Source: Paulownia fortunei (taxonomy: Eukaryota > Streptophyta > Magnoliopsida > Lamiales > Paulowniaceae). Taken from it: a stretch of 64,000 bases of DNA. The DNA is taken from positions 13,154,673 to 13,218,672 of the forward strand of contig CM033115.1 in the NCBI GenBank assembly GCA_019321725.1, written 5' to 3'. The notes below the pieces were generated by a model. It searched no databases, was not told where the DNA came from, and was given only the letters and a program-made list of their open reading frames with translations. The translations under genes were made by a program, and so were the position numbers. Positions within the stretch are counted from its first letter, which is position 1. The number at the start of each line of letters is the position of its first letter. Positions 1-11,271 of this stretch are shown here, piece by piece.

Positions 1-613
1 GAGGTCAGGCGCCAGCATTCACTGTCAGCAATCGAAGAATGGTAAAACTTTTGCAACTGGTACTGATGTGAAACTTAAGAATATTAACTTAGGAAATCAA
101 ACATTTTCAGTCAGTTCATTGTGAAATCTTTAAGGTATAATATCATGTTCACTATTTCTATTAATTTATTTTGCCTGTTAAATTTGAAATTTTTGAAGAA
201 TGGTATTGCCTATCCACTTTTGTAACGATGGCATATTACAGAAAGTTGTAATGAATTGTCTTCAGCATTTATTAACACTTACAAGTCACAAATTGCCCTC
301 CAAACATGCGACATTTTACTTTGTTCTCCCAACATTTGCTTTCATTAATAAACTGTTGCATGTCTATTTGGTTTTGTGAATTTATCTTCTGTACAACGAG
401 CATTCTCATGATTATTTTAGGAACTAAATTTGTTCTCCAGTAAACAGAGTAAATAAAATTTCTTCTGTCCAATTCATGGTGAATGTGTTTTCTACAAATG
501 TAAATATATGCGTGTGTCTGTATTCCCAAAATGTAAATTTCTTCTCTTCTACCATTATTAAAGGTTGACATATGTGTCTGAATTATAGAATTATCTTACG
601 ATGTTGTCTTTGA

Positions 614-1332
614 TGCCATCTCTAACCCATAATTACGATATTGTCTTTGATGCCATTTCCAACCATAACATCAAATTTTGTATTTTGGTGTAATATAATT
701 TAAATCATTTACTACCCACTGCATTAAATTTTACATCAATGAATATTTTATTCTTACTTTCCTTATTTTTCAATTATCACATATTTCTTTATTTATAAAA
801 TTATTTAATTATTTATATTTTATTATTACTAGTTCTACTAAATAAAAAATTACATATAATTAATATTATATTTATTAATTATATTATAAAAATAAGCATT
901 ACAATTAATATCACAATAAAAAAAATTCTACATTGCACATCATGTGCAACAAAAAAAACTTTCACAAAATAAATATAAAGAACAATACATTTTACTTTAT
1001 GTAGTATTTTATTTTTTAAATTTTAGTTTTCAAAATTTATGTTGTATTTTACTTTTGAATTTAATACAACTAATGTTATTTTAATGTATTTATTTATTAT
1101 TGTTAATTATTATAATTTATTACGAATGTTAATTATTACAAATATTATTACAAAATAATAATAAAATTAAAATTAAATAAATAAAATTAAATTATAAATT
1201 AATTAAATATACAATATATGATACAAATGGAATTAAAATTTAAAGAAGAACAAATTTAAGAACAAAATAGAGATATGCATTACACCAAATTTGGTATAAT
1301 GATGTGAAAAATAATGCTCCGTTGAAAATGGC
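614..1332. mobile_element. MITE-like AT-rich insertion present only in duplication copy 1
   Basis: The ends form an imperfect inverted repeat: GCCATCTCTAACC (and again GCCATTTCCAACC at 652) on the left, and the complement of GGCCATTTTCAACGG on the right. Both are followed inward by a TTTGGTGTAAT-like motif. The interior is very AT-rich and has no coding potential. The partner block near 37960-38000 lacks the insertion. A 37-bp near-duplication (596-632 and 633-668) repeats the left end, so the left boundary and the target-site duplication are not resolved. Confidence 0.6.
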
Positions 1333-3027
1333 CTAAGCATTTTCCCATCTTTCTCCCTCTTTCTATGAGGTGGAATGGGATTCTGAAGGAGTGTTTAAAC
1401 CAGGAGAACACGGAGGTACTGCTATCATTTAGTAAGCTAGCAAATTCCTTTCATCAGTAGTTATATGTATAAGTTTGTCATTACAGATGTACTAATGTTA
1501 GTTACCATTCTTCTTGCAGTATAATCACCTTATAATAATTTAACCTGTTCTGAGAGTTTTTTTGAACTCAACATTCATTCATTCATATCATCTAGTCACA
1601 GTTCAGAGATTGCTCCGAGGTTGTATTGTCCATGATCATGATACAAGATATTCTTCGACCAGTATGTTTGGAATGAACCAATTAGAGTGGGATTTGGATT
1701 CAGAATGAGAGGGTATTGGATTGAATACAAAATCATGTAAAGAAACAAAGATTGCACAAATGTAATTTCTTAGCCATGAAAGCGTCCTTTAAACTTTCTT
1801 AGAAATACTTGAAAATGCACCATTGCCCCTTAAAGAGATTCATCCACCTATTTGCAAAGAAAATTTGGGCCCTTTTGCATGTGACCTTTTGTTCTTGGCT
1901 TGTTTTGTGACTTTCCATCTTGAGACAGTCATGAACATTAATGTATAACCCACATACAGTTCCCACATGATGATGAATGGTCACGATACCACATAATAAA
2001 TATGCTTAAAACGGGAGATATATAGTTCATCCAATATTTTATACATGACAAGATGCTAATACACAGCAACCTTCATTGAGATTATGGTGAAGACAAAGAT
2101 CGGATCTCTGATACATAGCAGCTCCTGATTAACCTGCAATGCCAAAAATAATGGATCTGCTATCGTAATCTCTAAATGATGTATAACATCACATTTGAAT
2201 CAGAATGGAAATTCAGATTTACTGCTTCAGCCCACAAGCAATGTTATGACTAGGACTTTCATGTTACCCATTTGGACCTAATCAAATGGATTTGTGAGCT
2301 GCTGGATGTGTATATGATGATGTAAAACAAATATCAACATCAATCAATCAATGAGTGATCTAACAGTCAACCTGTGAGCCTATCATGAACATACAACTGG
2401 CAAGGATATATGTTGTACTTGTTGGAAAACTAGAATAAAATTGAAAAAAAATCACTATTGATTGCAAACAAGGAAATAAAAGATACCGCACGGTGGAGAA
2501 AAAATTGATGGCTAGTTGTGAAGTGTGATCAGTGAGTTTGAAAGAAACCATAAAGAAATAATTGGAAGATTTTCATCAAGCATGCTCAAAACCTGAAAGT
2601 TTCCATTGAAGCATGCACTCATACAACATATGCATCATCAAAAGTTGAAATGTTTATGTTTGTAAGGAACCAGCCATATGTACCAAAAGAACAGATTAAC
2701 TTAGAGAAAGACAACCGTGTTTCTAGAAAAGTCAATACCCGACCTCCACATTTGGATATCTCCATGTCCAAAATAGGCAGAAGGCCCAACCTAACATTCC
2801 CCAACATAATCAATACCCACTCCTAAGTCCCTTCTAGAGGCAAAAAGGGAGGGTGAGAGGCAAACCCCAACCTCGAATAACCAATGACATGACAAGTTGC
2901 TCTCATTGCTGCCAAGTCCTGATTCAATTACAGGTATTTCAGGCCACCCAAAGAGGCCCTAACATTTTATAGTCTTGCAAATTCATGTAAGTAATTAATT
3001 TGCCATATGAAATTAGAGAATACCTTT

Positions 3028-4124
3028 TCAGCTGCTTTCCATTTTATGGTCATTCACTTTAGAATGTTCCTTCCCTCTCCAAATTGCTAATACTTCATCC
3101 GTTCTGAATCGTTGGGTAAATGTAGATTCCTCTAGTGGAGTTGATGTGCCATGAGCATATGCAAGGAGCCCTGTATAAGCAATCATTGCCCCGTTGTCAA
3201 TGCAGTAGCGGTCGTCAGTTGCAAATAATTTCCCACCCCTCTCAGAACACATAGTACGCATCATGTCCTGTAAGCGTTCGTTACATCCCACACCACCAAC
3301 AATTAGAACATCCTTCTTGTCACAATGTGCCATTGCCCGCTCTGTAATCTCCACAAGCATTGCAAACAAAGTTTCCTGGAAAGTTTCCGATATACATAGA
3401 AATTATGCAAGTCTTATGCGTTTTTGACATAAGAAAACAGCTAAACTAGATGAACCACACACCTGAGATTCACTTATCCACAAATAAAACAATTACCTGC
3501 AGAGAATAACACAAGTCCGCAGGGGTGCATTCGTTATTTTTAAGCTTCTCTTCAGCAGTGGCTTCAATATAGCTCAATATCCCACTAAAAGAAACATCCA
3601 TTCCTTTCACAACATACGGAAGGTCTATAAACTTTTCTCCTTTCTTTGCAAGCTGGCAAAGGTTAAATGAATCAGGTCTGACTCACACACATTACTTTGG
3701 TATCATATGCAACAAGAATCGGAATAGGAAAACCAGACAAATCAGCCAAGTCTTTAAATCCATCCAAAAATATACACATTTCAGTAAAATCATATTGTTA
3801 GTACAGAATGCAGTTACGTCAGTCCTAAAGCCACGTGATCTCACAGATCAATGAAAAATCGTCGACCACTTGTCCAAAAGCAACAAAAGCAGCCAAAGTA
3901 AGTACAATAATTTTGCAATAAACAAACACAAATGCACAAAGCAAAAGTAGGAGTTCTAATTTTAATTTTAAAGTTGCAAAACAGAACATATATGCATCTT
4001 GCAGTCGTCCATAAGCCAAATGACAATATAATGCTGGTTGTTCCATGAACCAACTTTTTAATTGCTATTACGAAGATACCTGCTCAATGTTGTATCCAGG
4101 GCTGGGATCATTAGACAGCGTGAG
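3028..4124 (-). pseudogene. Partial second copy of KAE1/OSGEP, cut by assembly gap
   Basis: Minus-strand exons match the complete gene at 40033-42700: exon 4 at 3375-3028, exon 3 at 3652-3497, and the last 15 codons of exon 2 at 4124-4080. All visible splice sites (GT at 4079-4078 and 3496-3495, AG before each exon) and reading frames are kept. The exon 4 protein is identical to that of the full copy, and exon 3 has one Thr-to-Ala change. Exon 1 and most of exon 2 are missing because the sequence runs into 100 Ns; beyond the gap is copia sequence, not KAE1. It is labelled pseudogene because no start is present, but it could be an intact gene or allele broken only by the assembly. Confidence 0.85.
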
Positions 4125-4224
4125 NNNNNNNNNNNNNNNNNNNNNNNNNNNNNNNNNNNNNNNNNNNNNNNNNNNNNNNNNNNNNNNNNNNNNNNNNNNN
4201 NNNNNNNNNNNNNNNNNNNNNNNN
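4125..4224. other. Assembly gap of exactly 100 N
   Basis: There are 100 consecutive Ns, the conventional length for a scaffold join of unknown size. KAE1 exon 2 ends on the left side and copia reverse-transcriptase sequence starts on the right, so the true distance and the adjacency are unknown. Confidence 0.99.
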
Positions 4225-5632
4225 TTCTCACTAGCCACAAATGGGTCTACAAATATAAAATTGGAGAAGATGAGAGGCGGTGGCCTGTAAGACATGACTG
4301 GTAGCAAAAGGTTATACTCAAAGGCAAAGAGTCGACTATGAGAAAACTTTGTCACCAGTTGCGATGCTGAAGTCCATTCGAATTTTGATAGCCATATCTG
4401 CATATTATGACTATAAAATAAGACAAATGGATGTCAAGACTGTTTCCTTAATGGGAACATTGAGGAAGAGATCTACACGAGGCATCATGTATAGGCTTCA
4501 TATCTAAATAAAGCGAGCAAAAGGTTTGCAAGCTTCAAATGTCCATTTATAGACTTAAACAAGCTTTTCAAAACTAGAACATCTAATTTGATGAGCCAAT
4601 TAAATCGTTTGGTTTTCTAAAAAATGTGGATGAAACTTACGTGTACAAGAAAGTTAGTGGGAGTGCGACGACATTACTTGTTCTATACGTTAGTGACATT
4701 CTACTCTTTGGAAATGATGTAAGGATGTTGCAGTCAATAAAAGCTTGGTTATCCACAAAATTCTTCATGAAGGATTTGGGAGGGCATCCTACACATTAGC
4801 GATTAAGATCTATAGAGATAGATCTAAAAGGATGCTCAAACTATCCTAATCTATGTACATAGATAAGATACTAAAGAGGTTTCACATGGAGAAATCCAAG
4901 AGGGAATTTCTGCCTATAAGTCATGAAAGTTCTCTTTCTAAGTATATGTCTTCTAAGACTATGGAGGAAATAGAAAGAATGACTCACTTACCTTATGTAT
5001 CCATGATTGTAAGCATAATGTATGCCATGCTATGGACAAGATTTGATGTTGCATATGCTCTGAATTTCATGAACAGATATCAGTTTAATCTAAGTAAGAA
5101 GCATTTCCATGAAGATGACCCTGTAAGTACTTACGAAAGACTAAGAAATCTTCTTAGTATTGTGGCTGTAGAGAATTTAAGCTAGAATGCTTTACTAATT
5201 CTAGCTTCATATCCGATGTAGACAAATCAAAATAATATCTAGATATGAATTTAACCTAAACAGTGGGTCGGTCAGCTGAAAGAATTCTGAAAAAGAGACA
5301 ACTTGTGGATTCCACCATCGAGGCTGAATACATCACACCATGCGATGCTGTGACAGAAATTTTTTGGATACAGAACTTTATTCAAGAGTCTAAGGTACTG
5401 CCATAACATAGGGGTAATTGGGTAAGTAAAGGAGCCAAGATCTAATCAAAGATCTAAGCACATTATGATGCGAAGCCATCTGATTTAGGAAATCGATGGT
5501 GGATGCAATATCAAAGTGGAAATAGTTATCTCAGTAGAAAACATAGCAAATCCACTTACTAAACCCCTAGAGCAAAGAGCATTTAAAGGACATTTTGAGA
5601 AGATATACCTTAGATACATGGACATTTGGCTC
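4225..5632 (+). mobile_element. Decayed Ty1/copia pol fragment (reverse transcriptase and RNase H)
   Basis: Across the three plus-strand frames, copia Pol landmarks occur in order. RT motifs come first: KWVYKYK near 4240, the YRLKQA-type motif near 4540, LVLYV.DILL with the catalytic region degraded near 4675, and the MKDLG region near 4770. Then MYIDKILKRF at 4853, the GSIMYAM.CTRPDVAYAL-type motif near 5015-5060, and RNase H motifs STIEAEYI near 5310 and ADPLTKPL-like near 5550. Many stops and frameshifts interrupt it; the longest open piece is 4853-5185. GAG, protease, integrase and recognisable LTRs are absent, so it is a 5'-truncated relic starting at the gap. Confidence 0.9.
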
Positions 5633-5869
5633 TAAAATAAATTGGAGAATGTTATTGTAGTGCCGTCAGGAAAGCCAATTAGATTAACGATCTTTAAACT
5701 TTTATAAAGATAATCTTATTCAAATGATATTAATAAAATAGCAATTCTTCATCTTTATTTTTGTATTACTAAATTTAGATACAGTCTCTCAACTATACAC
5801 AACTACGAGACATGATCGTACATAGGAAGAAAATCATGGGATACGTCTTTATGGCTTTGGTGTGAGAAA

Positions 5870-6542
5870 TATTATGAAAGTAAATACCAATACAAATTGA
5901 TAATTAAAATCATATCTTGTGATGTCATTCAAATCATGAAGGGTCAATCAAATCATGCAACTTCAGGACTTATCCAAGAGCTCAAGTCCTACAAGTATAA
6001 GTAAGGGTCATCTCCAAGGAAACAACAACAATATCAACATAAGTTGTGAAGAAAAAGTCCAAACAAAAAAGATGTTAGAGGAAATTCTCTCAATCCAAGC
6101 CGATCAAATTCAAGGAGATCCATAGTGTTCAAGGTGAAAATCAAGGTGTTTATCATGGAGTATACTCAAATAATAGTATTTAATTTGAGATTAAGTTGTT
6201 AAACCCTCGAATTAACATTATCAGAGATTAAAACAATCCTCGAGGAGATTGAATGGTCGATTCCATCAACAAATATTCAAATACAAGAAGTTAATGTTCT
6301 TGAAGTTCAAATGTTTGATTCGAGATTAAGGTACTAAATCTTAGAATTAATGTTATTGAAGATCGAAATCAAGTTCAAAGAAAATCAAATCAACAATTCC
6401 ACCTTCAAAAGTTCAAATCCCAAAAATTCTTATTTTTGAAAAGGATAATCAATGAACCATAGAGTTGTAACCATTTTATCTTTTTAATTCAATAAAGTTT
6501 AATTTGTACTATTTTTCTTATTTGTTATTTTTGCAGATAACG
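5870..6542 (+). repeat. 5' LTR, left-truncated, of the gypsy derivative
   Basis: It matches the 3' LTR from about 9113 to 9771 with scattered differences. Shared landmarks are GTAAATACCAA near the left limit, CTTATCCAAGAGCTCA, the AACAACAACA run and the end segment TTTTTGCA. About 200 bp present at the left of the 3' LTR (8901-9110) has no counterpart here. The downstream sequence CATGCCCAGTAGGA (6569-6582) is like the conserved stretch that follows the 5' LTR in many plant gypsy elements. Confidence 0.85.
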
Positions 6543-6683
6543 AAATTTGTATTACAAATTTCTGACATGCCCAGTAGGATAATATCTACCTTTCATCTCT
6601 TCTTTCCAAATCAAGTTCAAAATTTAGATGGTGATGAAGGACAATAACTCCAACTTCACCAATGTTAAATTTTTTATGTTGAG

Positions 6684-6935
6684 ACAAGATGGTATGTTAC
6701 CGAGCCATGAAATCGCCACTCCAAATCACAAGTATAAGGAGCAAAACAAGATGATGTGTTGCCAGCTATGAAATCACCACTCCAAACTACAAGCATGAGG
6801 GGGCAAGACAAGATGGTGTGTTGTTAAGCTACGAAATTGCCACTCCAAATCACAAGCATGAGGGAGCAATACAAGATGGTGTGTTGCCGAACCATAAAGT
6901 CACCATTCCAAAACACAAGCCCGAGGGGGCAAGAG
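6684..6935 (+). repeat. Four tandem 62-63 bp units in the gag leader
   Basis: Units start at 6684, 6746, 6808 and 6871, each opening with ACAAGATGGT-like sequence and closing with a GAGGGGGCA-like one. The last unit is read in the gag frame and gives a roughly 21-residue peptide repeat with ATPNHKHEGA-type sequence. Two units have lost one base (62 instead of 63), breaking the frame. This suggests the repeat was once coding. Confidence 0.75.
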
Positions 6936-7975
6936 AATATGATGATTTAACATTATCAGTCAACTTTGGGGCAAAGCAAGAAATAAAAGTTGTGGAGAAA
7001 GAGTTGTTGAACCCAACTACGATGCTCAAATCTTCTACAAGCTTAAATTTGGAAGTCGCAACAGTCATGTTGGTCCAAACTACTTCACTAGAAGAGCAAA
7101 TTGCAAATTTGATAAAGATTGTTGAGGGACTCACGAATCATATTCAATAGCAAGATTCTCAAATCACGAAGTTAATAAACAAAGTAGACAATGTTGATAC
7201 TAATCGCATAATGGGAAAATAAATTAAAGCTCATGACGAAACTGATACATTTATGAAGCAATAATCAAGTGCAAAAGAGAAGTCTTCTAAAAAGTTGCAA
7301 GTTTCATCTGATGGGTTGATTCTTGTTGACCAACTAAAGGAGTTTATCATAGGGACTATCAAAGACAAATTCGATAGAAGCTCCAAATCTTCTTTGACTT
7401 ATACCAAACCGTACACTAAGAGAATTGACAATTTGAAGATGTCAGTTGGCTACCAACCCTTAAAATTTCAGCAATTTGATGGCAAAGGAAACCCAAAACA
7501 ACATGTGGCTCATTTTATTGAGACGTGCAACAATGTTGGAGCATATGGATTTTCTCCTCATTAAGCAATTTGTCTTCTCATTGATGGAAAATGCGTTTGA
7601 TTGGTACACCAATTTAAAGGCAAACTCAATTGATAATTGGGAGCAGTTGGAACAAGAGTTTTTCAATTGCTTTTATAGCACCCGTCGTACTGTTAGTATG
7701 GTTGAACTTGCTAACTTAAGACAAAAAAATGAGTCTGTGCTTGAATATATCAATAATTTGATAAATTTATCTTTAAATTATAAAGATACTTTGTTAGAAA
7801 CTTCTGCGATTGAGATATACATCCAAAGAATGCACTGTGGCCTCTGATACATACTTCAAGAAATCAAACCAAAAACTTTTGGAGAATTAGCAACTCATGC
7901 ACATGCCATTGAGATAAGCATGAATTTTGACAAACAAGAATGCTCATATGATGTCAATGATGATGAAGATGAAGA
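6818..7975 (+). pseudogene. Ty3/gypsy gag (retrotrans_gag domain), frameshifted
   Basis: Open pieces at 6818-7150, 7295-7564 and 7476-7847 form one gag. A coil-like segment ending TSLEEQIANL lies near 7090. The retrotrans_gag core follows: PLKFQQFDGKGNP, AFDWYTNL, EFFNCFYSTRR and ELANLRQ between 7455 and 7735. Downstream are the conserved IQRMHCGL and TFGELATHAHAIE-like stretches near 7850-7910. Lesions are a TAG at 7148-7150, a one-base shift near 7555 within the domain, and a stop near 7846. No zinc knuckle or protease follows; coding similarity fades before the tandem array at 8070. Confidence 0.85.
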
Positions 7976-8069
7976 AAATGCGGTTTTATATACAACAACT
8001 ATTAACTTCGACTTTTTTATGCTCCTATATACAAGCATAAACTATCTAGAATTATCAAATTAAATCTTA

Positions 8070-8800
8070 CACAAATGCTCCTTAATAAGTGCATAAACTG
8101 TCAGTAAAACTTTTTAATATGAGTATAATCTATCAGCAAGTTCAAGTAAATTCAAAAGCTCCTTAACATGAGTATAAAAGGTCTACAAATCAAATCAAAT
8201 TAAAAATCCCTTGATACGAGTATAAACTCTACCAAAATTCAAATTCAAATGAAAACTTCTTGATACGAGTATAAACTTTTTGAAATTCAAATTCAAATAG
8301 AGACTCCTTGATACGAGTATAAACTATCTACAAATTCCAAATAAATTCAAATCAAAAACTCCTTGATATGGGGATAAACTGTCTACAAATTCAAATGAAG
8401 TCAAGAACTCCTTGATATGAGTATAAACTGTCTATAAATTCAAATGAAGTTAAGAACTCCTGATATGAGGATAAACTATCTACAAATGCAAATCAAATTT
8501 AAAAAAATCCTTGATATGAGAATAAATTGTCTACAAGTTCAAATGAATTCAAGAACTCATTGATATGAAGTTAAACTGTCTACAAATTCAAATAAAATTA
8601 AGAACTCCTTGATATTAGGATAAACTATCTACAAATCCAAATCAAATTTGAAAAAATCCTTGATATGAGGATAAACTATCTATAAATCCAAATCAAATTT
8701 GAAGAAATCCTTGATATGGGGATAAATTGTCTACAAGTTCAAATCAATTCAATAGAAGAACTACTCGATATGAGTTAAAACTATCTTTATGTTCCAAATA
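8070..8800 (+). repeat. Minisatellite-like array, about 13 degenerate units of 55-65 bp
   Basis: Successive units carry CTCCTTGATATGAG, then TATAAACTGTCTACAAATTC, then an AT-rich linker such as AAATCAAATTCAAGAA. Unit length drifts between about 50 and 65 bp and units differ by several bases. The array lies between gag and the polypurine tract, in the untranslated tail of the gypsy derivative. Tandem arrays near the 3' end are known from some plant gypsy lineages. Confidence 0.85.
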
Positions 8801-8885
8801 AGTTTAAGTAAATTATTGTGACTTGATCCTATTAACGAAAGAGTTCAAGACTTATTCATTCTAAGACGTATTATCCGTGAACAAG

Positions 8886-8900
8886 TATCGAGGGGGCATT
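8886..8900 (+). other. Polypurine tract beside the 3' LTR
   Basis: TATCGAGGGGGCATT lies immediately before the TGTAGACA that opens the 3' LTR. A purine run at this position primes plus-strand DNA synthesis in LTR retrotransposons. It fixes the orientation of the element as plus. Confidence 0.7.
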
Positions 8901-9771
8901 TGTAGACAAATAAAATTTATTCCAATTAAATACACATATAAAATAACATATTAAATATTAATTTTATATTTATATTTATATTGAAAATTTAATCAAATTT
9001 AATTTCTAAAATAAATAGTTAATTAATTTGATATTATAATATATATTTTGTTGGTAAATCATATATCGTCAAGTGTCAAATCTCAATTCTTGGAAATCAA
9101 GATTTATCTTGTAAGTTATGGAAGTAAATACCAACACAAATTTGTAATTGAAATCACATCTTGTGATGTCAATCAAATCATGTCACTGCATTAAATGACT
9201 TATCCAAGAGCTCATGTCTTATAAGTATAAATAGGAGTCATTTCCAAGAAAACAACAACAACAACATAAGTTGTGAAAAAAAAGTCCAAATAAGAAAGGC
9301 GTTGAAGAAAATTCTCTCAATCCAAGGCAATCAAATTCAAGGAGATCCACGGTGTTCAAAGAAAAAATCAAGGCGTTCATCGCGGAGTATACTCAAATAA
9401 TACTATTTAATTCGAAATTAAGTTGTTAAACCCTCGAATTAATTTTATTACAGATCAAATCAATCTTGGAGGAGATCAAATGGTCGATTCCACCAACAAA
9501 TATTCAAATATAAGAAGTCAATGTTCTTTAAGTTCAAATGTTTAATTCAAAATTAAGGTACTAAATTTTCGAATTAACGTTATTGAATATCGAAATCGAG
9601 TTAGGAGGAGATCAAATCAGCAATTCCACCTCTAAAAATTTAAATTCCAAAAAATTTTATTTTTGAAAAGAAGAACCAAATGAACTATAGGGATTGTAAC
9701 CATTTTTTTTTTTAATTTAATAAAATTTAACTTATTATATTTTTCTTGTTTATTAATTTTTGCATATTACA
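8901..9771 (+). repeat. 3' LTR of the gypsy derivative
   Basis: The LTR opens with TGTAGACA after the polypurine tract and closes with TGCATATTACA, giving canonical TG...CA ends and a length of about 871 bp. Its right three quarters match 5870-6542. The closing base is set by the TG...CA rule and could be off by a base or two. Confidence 0.8.
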
Positions 9772-11271
9772 CTTGTTTCTCAACCTTTTGGGTATCTTCT
9801 TTTGCATCTTCCTCAATAATTATTGGTAATTGAGTGTTTTATGAAAACAATCCATATTTCTGGAGCATGACAACTGTCAAGCAAATCACAAAGAGAATAT
9901 AATGTGATAGGACCTAGAAAAATATTTTACTAATGATTCAGAGATGTCTTACACATGCAACAAATATATGCAATAAATTGATAGTTGATAATCACAAACA
10001 GTTGAAGAAAACACGCTGACTTAGATATTCTAAATTGAGCATGCAAATCAACGCAAATAATTGTTTAAATTCTTTTTGGAAAAGAATCATAGCATTGTCT
10101 CGATAAGCCAATTTGAAGGTTGTTGATGATATCGTGCCATTCTATATCACACTTTTTGCAATAAAACAACCTTAAAATTTCCAATGACTGCTCACTTGCT
10201 TAATCTCATAAGTTTTAAAATTGAATAAAATGCAAGTAACAGAAGGAAAAAAAAAAAAAAAAAGGCACTTTATCCCCAGAATTTCAAAGATATAAAAAGT
10301 TTACAATTGTTAAAAAAAAAAAGATAGAAATTGATAAAATTCTCGATCACCTTTTGATATTTGAGGGCCAAACAAAATCCACAATCGACTAGTTGTTAAA
10401 ATAAATTTACGTGCTATGTTGAAAAAAGACTTTATATAGGTCTAACTTACCCTAATTTCAAGTCTAATCCGATATTTTCAATTCTTGAGAATTAAGAAAG
10501 ACTCCTTGATTGCAGATTTGTGAAGTTTCCCAATTAAAAAAATTGACAGTTCTCAAACAAACGACAGTTTAAAATGATCAAGAATAGCAAGAAATAAGTG
10601 TTCACAAGTCCACAGTCGAAAAAGGGCTTGCTCGAAATTATTAACGAACCCCAATTTTATTTAAGCTCTGATTGAGAAGAAATTGGACGAGCTCAAATGA
10701 GCCGGAAGCAAGCCGAGCTCAAGGCAGAGCACCGAGCTACTCGGTTTGATTTCCACTGCTTAGTAGTTTCCACTGCTTACTACTACTACTTCCTACGCTA
10801 TAGACAAAATTTTCGAGCAGCAAAATGTAAATAAATTGCATTATACATAATGAAATATGAACATTTATCAAAATCCGAAGATTTTACATTCGAATGCTTT
10901 CCTTTTAATTATTGAAACCTACTGTACAAACTATAGTTCGGGCACCATAGACAGAGTGCTTCCTTCCACCGACAGCTACAACCTTCATAATTCTTCAAAC
11001 ATGTACAAGAGTAACAAATTTAGCATCAACTGAGAAGTTTAACCACCCAACAGTGTAACCCATTGTATTCCTTTTTATGCACTTTGTACTTTTTCCGCTG
11101 GAGCCAACTATGTTGAATCATGAATATAGAAGCAGAATCCAGTAAAAAAGCTACTTCGCCCAGAAGCCCGTTTTCACATGTTTTATGATACAGCTAGTGG
11201 TAATCAATTACAATCATTTACCAAAATAAGGTGATTTTGTGGTAGTGCAATGGTACCTAAAATATAGATTG
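9772..11271. other. Gene-free interval between the gypsy LTR and the NLP stop codon
   Basis: No credible coding sequence is seen. A poly-A run lies near 10244-10262. At 10620-10755 there is a GC-richer patch with GCTCGAAATTATTAACGAAC and GAGCTACTCGGTTTGAT, the sort of motif found in dispersed plant MITEs, but its ends were not defined. The last several hundred bases before 11272 should contain the NLP 3' UTR. Confidence 0.6.

Larger units (their letters stand above)
1..4124. repeat. Segmental duplication, copy 1 (PPR downstream region plus 3' half of KAE1)
   Basis: This stretch aligns in the same orientation with 37352-41128. By eye the left part (1-2025) is about 85-90% identical apart from copy-specific insertions. 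From 2026 to 3171 it is identical to 39031-40176, and from 3172 to 4124 it differs by a few percent. The copy ends exactly at the assembly gap. It contains the 3' flank of a PPR gene, whose body would lie left of the window, and KAE1 exons 4, 3 and part of 2. It may be a real paralogous block or an alternative haplotype placed next to the locus; the gap prevents a decision. Confidence 0.93.
5870..9771 (+). mobile_element. Non-autonomous Ty3/gypsy derivative: two LTRs and gag, no pol (TR-GAG-like)
   Basis: Two direct repeats (5870-6542 and 8901-9771) bracket a 2.36-kb internal region. Inside are coding tandem repeats (6684-6935), a broken gag (about 6818-7975), a non-coding tandem array (about 8070-8800) and a polypurine tract touching the 3' LTR. 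No protease, reverse transcriptase, RNase H or integrase motif is visible in any frame. Such elements with terminal repeats and gag only resemble the TR-GAG class and would need enzymes from a relative to move. The 5' LTR lacks about 200 bp of its left end where it meets the copia relic, so no target-site duplication could be scored. Confidence 0.85.
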
